Assembly (NCBI RefSeq): GCF_004349245.1
Contig: NZ_SMLC01000019.1
Span: 1-64,000, forward strand
DNA length: 64,000 bases
DNA from: Actinomadura sp. 6K520
GTDB taxonomy: Bacteria > Actinomycetota > Actinomycetes > Streptosporangiales > Streptosporangiaceae
Direction of reading: 5' to 3'
In this document: piece by piece, positions 36,425 to 45,194 of the stretch
Position numbering within the stretch: position 1 is the first letter of the stretch
How the letters are laid out: the number at the start of each line of letters is the position of its first letter
The notes under the pieces: model-generated
The model's input: only the letters and a program-made list of their open reading frames with translations
The model's database searches: none
What the model was told of the DNA's origin: nothing
Program-made: the position numbers and the translations under genes

Positions 36425-37282
36425 TCATCTCCTTCGCAGCGTCCGCGACCACTCGGCGAGCAGCCGCGTTCTTCTCGGCCGTGGGGGGCCTCCCAGGACG
36501 TCGTAGGCTTCGCGTTCCAGCGCCGCGAGCGCCGCCCGGCCGCCGGCGACGTAGCCCGCCACGGCGATCCGCGCGAAGCCGCGGAGCCGGCCGGTCAGCG
36601 CCGCGCCCTCGTCCAGCAGCCGCGCCGCCCGGCCCGCCTGGAGGGCGAGCACGCCCCGCAGCCGGGTCGGGGTGACGGCCGCGGCCAGGTCGTCCGCCGC
36701 GCACCCGAACCGGCGCAGGTCCTCGCCCGGCAGGTAGATCCGGCCGTTGCGGTGGTCCTCGGCGGCGTCCTGGCAGTGCTCGATGACCTGGAGCGCGCTG
36801 CAGACCCGGTCGGACAGCGCGATCCGGTCGGGGGTGGCGGCGCCGAACACGTGCAGGACGATGTGCCCGACCGGATCGGCGGACAGCGCGCAGTAGCCGA
36901 GCAGGTCGTCGAAGGTCTCGTAGCGGGTGACCTCCTGGTCCAGGCGGTTGGCGCGCAGGAGGCGGCGGAAGGGTTCCGCCGGGACGGAGCGTGCGGTGAC
37001 CGTCCGGGCCAGGTCGCGCATCACCGGGAGTTCCGGCCGGGTGCCCGCGTAGATCCGGTCGAGGTCGCGCTCCACGAGGTCGAGCAGCGCGGTCCGCTCG
37101 GCGGGCGGCGCCTCGTCGCCGATGTCGTCCACGAGCCGGGCGTAGCCGTACACGTTCAGCAGGTGCGCGCGGTACCGCGCCGGCAGCAGGCGCGTGGCGA
37201 CGGGGAAGTTCTCTGCGGCCTGGAGTTCGCCCCGGGCCCGGCGTTCCTCGGTCCCATTCCACAGGCGCTCGCGGACGGACAT
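36425..37282 (-). CDS. hpnC: Hydroxysqualene synthase HpnC
   Basis: The 285-aa protein is a second phytoene/squalene-synthase-fold enzyme: ENFPVATRLLPARYRAHLLN, YARLVDDIGDEAPPAER and VIEHCQDAAEDHRNGRIYLP. The second aspartate motif reads DAAED rather than DVRED, which is the HpnC pattern. HpnC converts presqualene diphosphate to hydroxysqualene. It is the first gene of the hopanoid operon. The upstream 260 bp should hold the promoter, but no operator stands out. Confidence 0.92.
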   Translation of the reverse strand: MSVRERLWNGTEERRARGELQAAENFPVATRLLPARYRAHLLNVYGYARLVDDIGDEAPPAERTALLDLVERDLDRIYAGTRPELPVMRDLARTVTARSVPAEPFRRLLRANRLDQEVTRYETFDDLLGYCALSADPVGHIVLHVFGAATPDRIALSDRVCSALQVIEHCQDAAEDHRNGRIYLPGEDLRRFGCAADDLAAAVTPTRLRGVLALQAGRAARLLDEGAALTGRLRGFARIAVAGYVAGGRAALAALEREAYDVLGGPPRPRRTRLLAEWSRTLRRR

Positions 37283-37542
37283 GGCATTCCTTCGACGGCG
37301 GCGGCGAGGAGGGCGTCAGTGATGCCCGGTAACCGGATGTCCGTCCGGTAAACACGGGCGCCGCGGGAGGCCCCTGTGCCGTACGTCCCCGAAGTGCCGG
37401 GCGTTTCCTCCTGATTATCCGTCATTTATGGATATAGGCCGGAAGTGGTCAGCCGGGAGTGCGTGATCGCCGATCCCGCCGCCCGCTCGGATTGGAACGG
37501 TCCGCAAGAAAAGGCCCGGTGCGAACCGCCTGCTCGAATGGC

Positions 37543-38427
37543 TCAGTAGGTGCCGTGGATGCCGGCCAGAATGTGCGGTGTGCGCTCGGGCGGGGACGCC
37601 TCGGTCACCAGCGTGTTGAACACGTGCCAGTGCCGCTCGACCTCCTGCGGCCGGACCGGGTACCGGCCGCTGTTCGCCCGCTCCAGGTACACCATGTCGG
37701 GCAGGCCCTGCTGCGGGAACCGGACGAGGGTGAGCGGCCCGTCGCCGGCGACGCGGCCGCAGATCCCGAACGGCGCGATCTGCACGGTGACGTTCGGCCG
37801 CCGGCACAGCTCGACGATGTGCCGGATCTGGGCCCGCATCGTCTCCGGGCCGCCGATCGGGCGCCACAGCGCCGCCTCGTCCAGCACGGCCCACAGGTTG
37901 AGGGGACGCGGACGGCGGCGCAGGACCCGCTGGCGCCGCATCCGGAACTCGACGCGCCGCTCGGCCTCCGGCTCCGGGCCGCCGCGGCGGATCAGCGCGC
38001 GGGCGTAGTCCTCCGTCTGCAGCAGGCCGGGGACGAACTGGGCCTCGAACGTGCGGACCAGCTTGGCCGCCTGCTCGGCGCTGAGGTAGGGCCGCACCCA
38101 CCCCGGGACGATGTCGGCGTCGGCGTGCCACCAGGGCCGCGCGTTCGCCCGCTCGGCGAGGGCGAGCAGGGTGGCCCGCTCGTCGTCGTCCGCGCCGTAG
38201 CGGGTGAGGAGCCCGGCGACGTCGCCGGGTTTGCAGCCCGAACGGCCGAGTTCGAGCCGGGAGATCTTGGAGCCGGAGCCGCCGATCGCCCGCGCCGCCT
38301 CCCGCCGGCCGATCCCCCGCGCCTCCCGCAGCGCGCGGAGGCGCCGCGCCAGCAGCAGCCGGGGGACGAGCGGGTCCCCCTGGGCGTCGATGGAGCGTGT
38401 TCTGCCGGTGCTCGTGACGGAGGCCAA
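37543..38427 (-). CDS. XRE-family regulator with DUF5753 domain
   Basis: The 294-aa protein has an N-terminal helix-turn-helix (LARRLRALREARGIGRREAA, GSGSKISRLELGRSGCKP) and a DUF5753 domain (FEAQFVPGLLQTEDYARALI, RPLNLWAVLDEAALWRPIGG, VTVQIAPFG). Such regulators usually sit next to a DUF397 partner and sometimes an ATPase. Here no DUF397 gene is adjacent. A DUF574 methyltransferase gene precedes it on the same strand. Confidence 0.87.
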   Translation of the reverse strand: MASVTSTGRTRSIDAQGDPLVPRLLLARRLRALREARGIGRREAARAIGGSGSKISRLELGRSGCKPGDVAGLLTRYGADDDERATLLALAERANARPWWHADADIVPGWVRPYLSAEQAAKLVRTFEAQFVPGLLQTEDYARALIRRGGPEPEAERRVEFRMRRQRVLRRRPRPLNLWAVLDEAALWRPIGGPETMRAQIRHIVELCRRPNVTVQIAPFGICGRVAGDGPLTLVRFPQQGLPDMVYLERANSGRYPVRPQEVERHWHVFNTLVTEASPPERTPHILAGIHGTY

Positions 38428-38613
38428 CGGGACTCCTCATCGGGGGACAGGCGTGGCATCGAGGAAGAGAGCGGGCGAGCGGCTCACTATACCTTCACCG
38501 AACGCGTCGGCCGCGGAACGGTGCGCGACCCTCCGCGGACGCGCCCCGCGCGGCTCCCGCGGGCCGCGGCACGGCGGTGCCGGGCCCGGCGGCGGCGCGG
38601 CGGTCACGCTGCG

Positions 38614-39423
38614 TCAGGGTTTGCGGGCCACCGCGCAGAGGGTCGGGAGCTCCTCGACCCCGCCGCCGACCTCGGGGCGCCAGGCCCCGCTCGTCACCAG
38701 CCCGGGCTCCGCCATCTCCAGGCCGTCGAAGTAGCCGCGGATGAACTCCGGGCTGCGGAGCCGGAACGGGATGGCCCCGGTCTCGTCGTAGGCGCGCTGC
38801 GCCGCGTTGAACGCCTCGTTGGTGTCCGTCGAGTCGTGCAGGATCAGGTAGCTGCCGGACGCGAGCGGCTCCATCAGCCCGCGCACCACGCCGAGCGCCT
38901 CGCCGGGGTCGACGATGTGCCCCATGACGCCGATGAGCAGCAGCCCGACCGGCTGCGACAGGTCGAGCAGCTCCGCCGCCTTCGCCATGATCGTCTTGGG
39001 GTCGTGCAGGTCGCAGTCGATGTAGGCGGTCAGGCCCGCGCCGGAGCCGGTCAGCAGGGCGCGGGCGTGCGCCAGGACGAGCGGGTCGTTGTCGACGTAG
39101 ACGACCTTCGCGCCCGGAGCGGCGCGCTGGGCCATCTCGTGCGTGTTGTCCATGGTGGGCAGGCCCGTCCCGCAGTCCATGAACTGGCGGACGCCGCGCT
39201 CGGTCGCGAGGAACCGGATCGCGCGGTCCATGAAGTAGCGGCCGGCGCGGGCGATCGGGACGATGCCCGGGTAGAGCGCGACGTACTGGTCGCCGGCGAT
39301 CCGGTCGACCTCGTAGTTGTCGGTGCCGCCGAGCCAGTAGTTCCAGATCCGGGCCGACTGCGGAACGTCAGTGTTGATCTTCGTCTCCACACCCCGGTCG
39401 GGGCCCTGGGGGGAATCCGTCAT
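38614..39423 (-). CDS. DUF574 SAM-dependent methyltransferase
   Basis: The ATG at 39423 follows AAGGAG and gives 269 aa. Family motifs are SARIWNYWLGGTDNYEVDR, FMDCGTGLPTMDNTHEMAQ, VVYVDNDPLVLAHARALL and LLLIGVMGHIVD. It is a paralogue of the gene at 30352. The SAM-binding region is intact and the substrate is unknown. It lies upstream of the XRE regulator, a frequent pairing in this group of bacteria. Confidence 0.87.
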   Translation of the reverse strand: MTDSPQGPDRGVETKINTDVPQSARIWNYWLGGTDNYEVDRIAGDQYVALYPGIVPIARAGRYFMDRAIRFLATERGVRQFMDCGTGLPTMDNTHEMAQRAAPGAKVVYVDNDPLVLAHARALLTGSGAGLTAYIDCDLHDPKTIMAKAAELLDLSQPVGLLLIGVMGHIVDPGEALGVVRGLMEPLASGSYLILHDSTDTNEAFNAAQRAYDETGAIPFRLRSPEFIRGYFDGLEMAEPGLVTSGAWRPEVGGGVEELPTLCAVARKP

Positions 39424-39789
39424 CGGGCTGGCGCTCCTTTCGGTGCTGCGGCTTCGGTTCACGGGCAAACGTAGACCCGCCCGGCCGGGGATCGCCAGAA
39501 ATTCAAAATTCGGCCCTGGCCACTTTGCCATTGGGGACATTGGCGGATACGCAGCGTAGGCGCGGCACCGAGGGGGAAGTGACACCGGTGACCACGGGTA
39601 TCGGGGTGAACCTTCCGAATGCCGCGTACCGGGTCCGTTGCACGGTCCCGCCGGAATGATCACTTACGGATGCGCCAGTATGCCATCACCGGTTCCATAT
39701 GGAGACCACACCCACCTACCGGGCGTTTTCCGCCGAAATTCCCGATATTCAATGAATTTGGCAGATCCCGGCGCGACCGGGCACCGGGT
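39424..39789. other. Intergenic region without gene
   Basis: This 366-bp stretch is flanked by the start of the DUF574 gene and the stop of the PucR gene. Its right part is less GC-rich than the genes around it. I see no coding region, tRNA or clear hairpin. Confidence 0.5.
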
Positions 39790-40830
39790 TCACGGCCCCG
39801 CCCAGATCGCGATGGCCAGCGCCACCCGGTCCTCGAACTGGAGCGGGTTGCGGCCCGTGACCGACTCGATCCGCGCCAGGCGGTGGCGGAGCGTGTTCGG
39901 GTGCAGGAACAGGGAGCGGGACGTGGCGCCGACCGCGCCTCCCCTGGCGAGGAAGGTGCGGAGCGTCTCGGTGAGGCTCGTCCCGTGCGCGCTGTCGTAC
40001 TCCCGCAGCGGCCGGGCGATCTGCTCGACGAACGGGGAGACCTGGTCGGGGGTGAGGCGGCGCAGCAGGGCCGGGAAGGTCGCCAGGTCCGTGCCGCGGA
40101 CGACGCCGCCGGTCCGGCGCGCGACGTCCAGTGCGGCGAGGCTCTCGGCCAGCGACAGCGGCAGGTGCTCCAGGGGGCCGGGGCTGCCCACCCCGGCCGG
40201 TTCGGCCCAGATGTGCTCCTCGTTGCCGATGAGGATGGCCGTGTCGCCGTCCACCCCGAGGAGCCCCGGCAGGTCGCCCTCGGGGACGTCCATCGCGATC
40301 GCGAGCAGCGAGCCGTGGTCGAGCCCGGTCTCGTCGATCCGGGCGCGGAGCACCTCGGCGGACGCGAGCCTCTCCCGGATCATGCGCAGCAGCCGCCCGG
40401 TCTCCTCGCGCTCGTGCCGCACGTCGTGGGTGGAGGCGAGCCGTTCGGCGAACCACTCGGTGAAGCTGAGGAACGGGACCTCGGGCGGGACCTCCATGAG
40501 CGGCAGGCCGAGGCGCTCGCAGACCTCGCGCAGGGCCTCCGGGACCTCCTCCGTCACGTCGCCGACGCCGTAGCCGATCGCGCTGGCGCGGCTGGCCTTG
40601 ACCGAGCCGGCGAACGCGACGCACGACGCCGCGTCCCGCAGCGACGCGCCGACCGTCAGGACGACCTCGTGGCCGCGCAGGTACGGGCCGGGGTCGAGCA
40701 GCTCGGTCGAGTGGGCCCAGCGGATCGGCCGGTCGAGGCCGCTCTCCCCGGCGACGAGGCGCAGCCGGAAGCGCGGCACCTCGAGGAGCTGCCGGACGGT
40801 GAGGCGCAGCACCGCGGGATCGCTGGTCAC
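39790..40830 (-). CDS. PucR-family regulator with PucR N domain
   Basis: The GTG at 40830 starts a 346-aa protein. Residues 8-125 form the ligand-sensing PucR domain (LTVRQLLEVPRFRLRLVAGE, GHEVVLTVGASL). The C-terminal HTH is GATSRSLFLHPNTLRHRLAR followed by IESVTGRNPL. It differs from the RsbRD-type PucR genes at 21039, 22330 and 43603. It is divergent from two SDR genes, its likely targets. Confidence 0.87.
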   Translation of the reverse strand: MTSDPAVLRLTVRQLLEVPRFRLRLVAGESGLDRPIRWAHSTELLDPGPYLRGHEVVLTVGASLRDAASCVAFAGSVKASRASAIGYGVGDVTEEVPEALREVCERLGLPLMEVPPEVPFLSFTEWFAERLASTHDVRHEREETGRLLRMIRERLASAEVLRARIDETGLDHGSLLAIAMDVPEGDLPGLLGVDGDTAILIGNEEHIWAEPAGVGSPGPLEHLPLSLAESLAALDVARRTGGVVRGTDLATFPALLRRLTPDQVSPFVEQIARPLREYDSAHGTSLTETLRTFLARGGAVGATSRSLFLHPNTLRHRLARIESVTGRNPLQFEDRVALAIAIWAGP

Positions 40831-41005
40831 AGCCTCAGCCTCTCATTCCGCCCCGGGGGTGGTCCGTGATCATGACCGTGTTTTTGGAGAAGCGCACGAC
40901 AGCCCCGGCGTACCGCGGTGCATTTGGCCAAGAAATCGCCATGTCCCTTGCCACCTGGGGTTATGGCGGGTTTGCCTGTTGTCTTCCCGACTGTTCGGAG
41001 GTTCG

Positions 41006-41701
41006 ATGCGGGAGCGAGTCGCACTCGTCACCGGAGCGGCGAGCGGGATCGGCGCCGCGATCGTGCGCGAGCTGGCCGGGCGCGGCTGGACGACGGCCGG
41101 GCTGGACCTCGCCCCGGCCGAGGACGCGCACCACTCCGTCGGGGTGGACGTGGCCGACCCGGCGCAGGTGAGCGCCTCGATCAAGCGGATCGAACGCGAG
41201 CTGGGGCCGATCGAGGCGGCGCTGTGCGCCGCCGGGCACTACGCGCTCGTCCCGGTGTCCGACATCGCCTGGTCCGAGTGGCAGCGGATGCTCCGCGTGC
41301 ACCTGGGGGGCGTGGTCAACGTGTGCCGGGCCGTCACGCCGGGGATGGCGGAACGCGGCGGGGGCAGCGTCGTCGCGGTCACGTCCGAGCTGGCGATCGG
41401 CGGCGGGAACGCCGAGGCCCACTACACGGCGGCCAAGGGCGCGGTGATCGGCTTCGTCCGGTCGCTGGCGGCGGAACTGGCACCCGCCGGGGTGCGGGTC
41501 AACGCGGTGGCGCCCGGCCCGACCGACACGCCGATGCTGCCGCCCAGTTCGCCCTGGCGGCGGCCCTCCTACCTGCAGACCCTCCCGGCGGGGCGGCTGA
41601 CGGCGCCCGAGGAGGTCGCGCTCGCCGCCGCCTACCTGGTCGAGGACGCGACGTTCTGCGCCGGGGAGATCCTGTCCCCCAACGCCGGGGCGGTGATCTA
41701 G
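41006..41701 (+). CDS. Short-chain dehydrogenase/reductase
   Basis: The ATG at 41006 has CGGAGG upstream and gives 231 aa. Classical SDR motifs are present: VTGAASGIGAAI (NAD(P)-binding), the catalytic Ser region VVAVTSELAIGG, and Tyr/Lys in HYTAAKGAVIGF. The C-terminal NAVAPGPTDTPM is FabG-like. An acidic Asp in AGLDLAPAED suggests NAD preference. It forms an operon with the SDR gene starting directly after its stop. Confidence 0.87.
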   Translation: MRERVALVTGAASGIGAAIVRELAGRGWTTAGLDLAPAEDAHHSVGVDVADPAQVSASIKRIERELGPIEAALCAAGHYALVPVSDIAWSEWQRMLRVHLGGVVNVCRAVTPGMAERGGGSVVAVTSELAIGGGNAEAHYTAAKGAVIGFVRSLAAELAPAGVRVNAVAPGPTDTPMLPPSSPWRRPSYLQTLPAGRLTAPEEVALAAAYLVEDATFCAGEILSPNAGAVI

Positions 41702-42448
41702 GTGTCCGTCGCACTGGTCACCGGCGCGGCCGGCGGCCTCGGCACGGCGATCGCCCGCCGGCTCGCGGCCGGCGGCCACCAGGTCGCCCTCAACGACCGT
41801 CCCGGCCGGGACGTGTCCGCGCTCGCCGCCGAGCTGGGCGGGGTGGCGGCGCCCGGCGACGTCTCCGACCCCATCGCCGTCGAGGCGATGGTCGGGGATG
41901 TCGAGCGGCAGACCGGCGGCCACATCGGAATCCTCGTCGCCGGGGCGGCCTACCTGACGATGGCGCCGTTCACCGAGCACGACCTGGACGACTGGTGGCG
42001 GATCATCGACGTCAACCTCGGCGGGACGTTCGCGTGCGCGCAGGCCGTCATGCCCGGGATGGTCGAGCGCGGCGGCGGCCGGATGGTGCTGATCTCGTCC
42101 GAGTGGGGGCTGATCGGCTGGCCGGACGCGACGGCCTACTCCGCGTCCAAGGCCGGGATGATCGCGCTCACCAAGTCGCTGGGCCGCGAGCTGGGACCGC
42201 TCGGCATCGCGGTGAACGCCGTCGCGCCGAGCGTGATCGACACCTCCCGGCTGGAGGTGGACGCGAAGGCGGCGGGGGTCACCGTCGCGGAGATCCGCGC
42301 CCGGTACGCCGACCGGGTCCCGCTCGGCCGCGTCGCCTCCCCCGAGGAGATCGCCGACGCGGTCGCGTTCCTCGCCGACGCGCGGCTCCCGACGCTGCTC
42401 GGCCAGATCCTGCACGTCAACGGCGGCACCACGCGGGCCCGCGCGTGA
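41702..42448 (+). CDS. Short-chain dehydrogenase/reductase
   Basis: A GTG directly after the upstream stop starts a 248-aa protein. Motifs are VTGAAGGLGTAIARR, LISSEWGLIGW, TAYSASKAGMIALTKSLGRE and VAPSVIDTSRLE. It is a second classical SDR, not a close copy of its neighbour. The pair could carry out consecutive oxidations of an alcohol or dihydrodiol. The divergent PucR gene suggests an inducible catabolic step. Confidence 0.86.
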   Translation: MSVALVTGAAGGLGTAIARRLAAGGHQVALNDRPGRDVSALAAELGGVAAPGDVSDPIAVEAMVGDVERQTGGHIGILVAGAAYLTMAPFTEHDLDDWWRIIDVNLGGTFACAQAVMPGMVERGGGRMVLISSEWGLIGWPDATAYSASKAGMIALTKSLGRELGPLGIAVNAVAPSVIDTSRLEVDAKAAGVTVAEIRARYADRVPLGRVASPEEIADAVAFLADARLPTLLGQILHVNGGTTRARA

Positions 42449-42480
42449 GCACTCCGGAAGGGGACGCGCTGCCGGTGTTC

Positions 42481-42583
42481 GGGGAGACCGTCCGGTCCGG
42501 GGAGACCGTCCGGTCCGGGGAGGCCGGCGGACGGCCGTGACCGGTGCCGTGACGGGGGCGTGACCGGTGCCGTGACGAGGGCG
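42481..42583. repeat. Two short tandem repeats in an intergenic region
   Basis: An 18-bp unit (GGGGAGACCGTCCGGTCC) is repeated at 42481-42498 and 42499-42516 with a partial third copy. A 23-bp unit beginning CCGGTGCCGTGACG is repeated at 42541-42563 and 42564-42583. Both lie between the SDR gene and the cutinase gene and may be slippage products. Confidence 0.75.
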
Positions 42584-42722
42584 TTCGCAAGGGACCGGCG
42601 ATTTCGCCGATGTTCGCGGGGCGGGCGGCTGCTGAGAATGGCGGCGTCCTGGAGCCTCCCCCGGCTCCACCCCCGTTCGGGAGCCGCTCCCCCCGGCTCC
42701 CCGCGAACAGGAGCGAATCGAC

Positions 42723-43598
42723 GTGCTATCCACCCCCAGGCTCGCGGTGAAGATGCTCTTCGCCGCGGCGCTGACCGCCGGCACCGTCGCCGTCCCGCAG
42801 GCCGCACAGGCGGCCGACAACCCCTACGAGCGCGGACCGGACCCGACCGAGTCGAGCATCGAGGCACTGCGCGGCCCGTTCTCGGTGTCGGAGGACAGCG
42901 TCTCGTCGCTGGCCGTCTCCGGCTTCGGCGGCGGGACGATCTACTACCCGCGCGACACCTCCGAGGGCACGTTCGGCGCGGTCGCGGTCGCGCCCGGGTT
43001 CACCGCCAGCCAGTCCAGCATGTCCTGGTACGGGCCGCGGCTCGCCTCGCAGGGCTTCGTCGTCTTCACCATCGACACCAACACGCGTTTCGACCAGCCC
43101 GACAGCCGGGGCCGGCAGCTGCTGGCCGCGCTGGACTACCTCACCGAGCGCAGCAGCGTCCGGTCCCGGATCGACTCCTCGCGGCTCGCCGTGATGGGGC
43201 ACTCGATGGGCGGCGGCGGGTCGCTGGAGGCGTCCCTGTCGCGTCCGTCGCTCCAGGCGGCGATCCCGCTGACCCCGTGGGACCTGAACAAGAACTTCCG
43301 CAACAGCCGCGTCCCCACGCTGATCGTCGGCGCCGAGAGCGACTCGGTCGCGTCGGTGCGCACGCACGCCGAGCCGTTCTACGAGAGCATCCCGGCGGCG
43401 ACGGAGAAGGCGTACCTGGAGCTGAACAACGCCAGCCACTTCGCGCCGAACACGTCGAACACGACGATCGCGAAGTACAGCATCTCCTGGCTGAAGCGGT
43501 TCGTGGACAACGACACCCGCTACGAGCAGTTCCTGTGCCCCGCACCGCGCCCCGACTGGGAGATCGAGGAGTACCGCGACACCTGCCCGCACTCCTAG
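42723..43598 (+). CDS. Secreted polyester hydrolase (cutinase / PET-hydrolase type)
   Basis: A GTG at 42723 with AGGAG upstream gives 291 aa. The signal peptide ends near [11 protein letters not shown], and the mature start matches Thermobifida cutinases. Conserved features are [26 protein letters not shown], nucleophile GHSMGGGG (Ser161), PLTPWDLNK with the substrate-stacking Trp186, acid Asp207 in GAESDSVA, His239 in [20 protein letters not shown] and a C-terminal Cys272/Cys288 pair. These enzymes hydrolyse cutin, aliphatic polyesters and often PET. Two sites differ from the usual: Phe93 replaces the oxyanion-hole Tyr, and Asp187 replaces the His after TPW. A divergent-family PucR gene follows convergently. 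Confidence 0.93.
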   Translation: MLSTPRLAVKMLFAAALTAGTVAVPQAAQAADNPYERGPDPTESSIEALRGPFSVSEDSVSSLAVSGFGGGTIYYPRDTSEGTFGAVAVAPGFTASQSSMSWYGPRLASQGFVVFTIDTNTRFDQPDSRGRQLLAALDYLTERSSVRSRIDSSRLAVMGHSMGGGGSLEASLSRPSLQAAIPLTPWDLNKNFRNSRVPTLIVGAESDSVASVRTHAEPFYESIPAATEKAYLELNNASHFAPNTSNTTIAKYSISWLKRFVDNDTRYEQFLCPAPRPDWEIEEYRDTCPHS

Positions 43599-43602
43599 GG
43601 CT

Positions 43603-44901
43603 CTACCGGACGGGCCGCCCGACGCCTCCCCGCGCGGGCGGCCCTCCGCCGTGTTCGGGGCCGGGTCCGTGCAGGCGCAGCGCGCTCAGCGCGAGGGCCA
43701 GCTCGACCAGGTCGCCGGGGCGGGTCAGCGTCCGGCCGGTGAGCTGCTCGATCTTGCGGAGCCGGTTGAGGACGGTGTTGCGGTGGCAGAACAGCCGGTC
43801 CGCGGCGCGGGCGGCGGAGCCGTCGCACTCCAGCCAGGTGGCGAGGGTGGTCAGCAGGACGTCGCGGAACGCCGGGTCCACGTCGGTGAGGCCGCCGAGC
43901 GCCACGTGCCCGAGCCGCCCGGACAGCCGCGGCTGGGACAGCACGAGCGCGTCGGGGAGGCGGCGGTCCAGGCGGGCGATCTGGTTGCCGGGGCCGCGGC
44001 AGGTGCGCAGCGCCAGCTCGGCGAACCAGCGGGCGGTGCCCAGCTCGGCTAGGGAGTCGACGACGGGGCTGACGCCCGCGTGCGAGCGGGCGTAGGGGCG
44101 GACGGCGCCGACCAGGTCGTCCAGTTCCGCGGTGCCGAGCGCGACCAGCGCCACCTGGGCGTCGGTGCGCAGCCGCCAGATGAAGCGCATGCCGGCCGTG
44201 TCGCCGGGGCGCCGTTCCACGCCGTCGCCGAACCCGCTCTCCGCGCCGAGCATGACGACGGCGTAGCGGCCGGTCGCGGGCAGGCCGAGGACCGAGGTGG
44301 CGGTGGACAGCAGGCCGCCGTCGGCGCCCTGGCCCTCCAGGAGCGCGTCCACGATCGCCTGCACGCGTTCCTCGCTGCGCCGCGCGAGCGCCAGCTCGGT
44401 GCTGTGGTAGGAGGCGGCCGCGGCGCCGGACTGCTGGTCGATCGTGTCCCAGGTGCGGGTCGCCTGCCGGATCAGGGTCGCGACGCTCTCCGGGTCGTGC
44501 CGGTCGACGACCTCGACCACGGCCTCCCAGAACACCTTCCCGGCGAGCCGGTAGGAGCGCAGGAGCTGGTCGAGCGGCTGGCCCTGGTGGGCGCGGCGGC
44601 GCCCGAGCCGCTGCGCCCATTCGAGGTCGGCCCGGCCGCGGCCCGGCTCCAGGATCGTCTCGAAGCCGTGCCCGAGCCCGGTATGGCACATCTCCCACAC
44701 GTCGCGGGTGAACTCCTCGTCGCGGTGGGCGCCGTCGCCCGAGAGGATCTCGGCGGTGAGCCGGTCGGCGAGGTCGGGGAGCCGGTCGGTGAGGCGCAGC
44801 ACGGCCTTGCGCATGATCTCCCGGTCGGCGGAGCGATCGGCGGTCGACCCGCCGGCCGTCCCCGTCGACCCGCCGGCCGTCCCGGGCCGTCCTCCCGTCA
44901 T
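43603..44901 (-). CDS. PucR-family regulator with RsbRD-like N domain
   Basis: The ATG at 44901 with GGAGGTG upstream gives 432 aa. An N-terminal linker contains a 7-residue duplication (GTAGGST twice). It is followed by the helical sensor region (LRLTDRLPDLADRLTAEILS, LLRSYRLAGKVFWEAVVEVV) and the C-terminal HTH (GSAARAADRLFCHRNTVLNR, LRKIEQLTGR). Its stop is only 4 bp from the convergent cutinase stop. It may respond to products of that enzyme, an inference from position alone. Confidence 0.86.
   Translation of the reverse strand: MTGGRPGTAGGSTGTAGGSTADRSADREIMRKAVLRLTDRLPDLADRLTAEILSGDGAHRDEEFTRDVWEMCHTGLGHGFETILEPGRGRADLEWAQRLGRRRAHQGQPLDQLLRSYRLAGKVFWEAVVEVVDRHDPESVATLIRQATRTWDTIDQQSGAAAASYHSTELALARRSEERVQAIVDALLEGQGADGGLLSTATSVLGLPATGRYAVVMLGAESGFGDGVERRPGDTAGMRFIWRLRTDAQVALVALGTAELDDLVGAVRPYARSHAGVSPVVDSLAELGTARWFAELALRTCRGPGNQIARLDRRLPDALVLSQPRLSGRLGHVALGGLTDVDPAFRDVLLTTLATWLECDGSAARAADRLFCHRNTVLNRLRKIEQLTGRTLTRPGDLVELALALSALRLHGPGPEHGGGPPARGGVGRPVR
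44843..44883. repeat. 21-bp tandem repeat within the PucR coding start
   Basis: The unit GTCGACCCGCCGGCCGTCCC plus one base occurs twice in a row and encodes the GTAGGST duplication in the unstructured N-terminus of the regulator. Confidence 0.8.
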
Positions 44902-45194
44902 CGAGGGCCACCTCCAGCACAACGCGGGGGCCTCATGGTGCCATCACGGGCGCATTCCGGCCATCGCCGGGCGTCCACACTGTGCCGGTGCACAACGGGG
45001 GCCGGTCCGGATTGCGCCGCGGCCCCGAAACAGAACGGCGCTCTGGACCCGTCCCCGGGACGCATGGTCATCTATGGGCCCGCTCCCTATTCGAGGACCC
45101 GTCCAATCAGAGGTTCATTATAGAGGCTCGTTCTAGAGGTCTGTTCTAGCCGAGACCCGCTAGGTCAGGGTCGTTCCCGCAGAGGAGGACCGGC

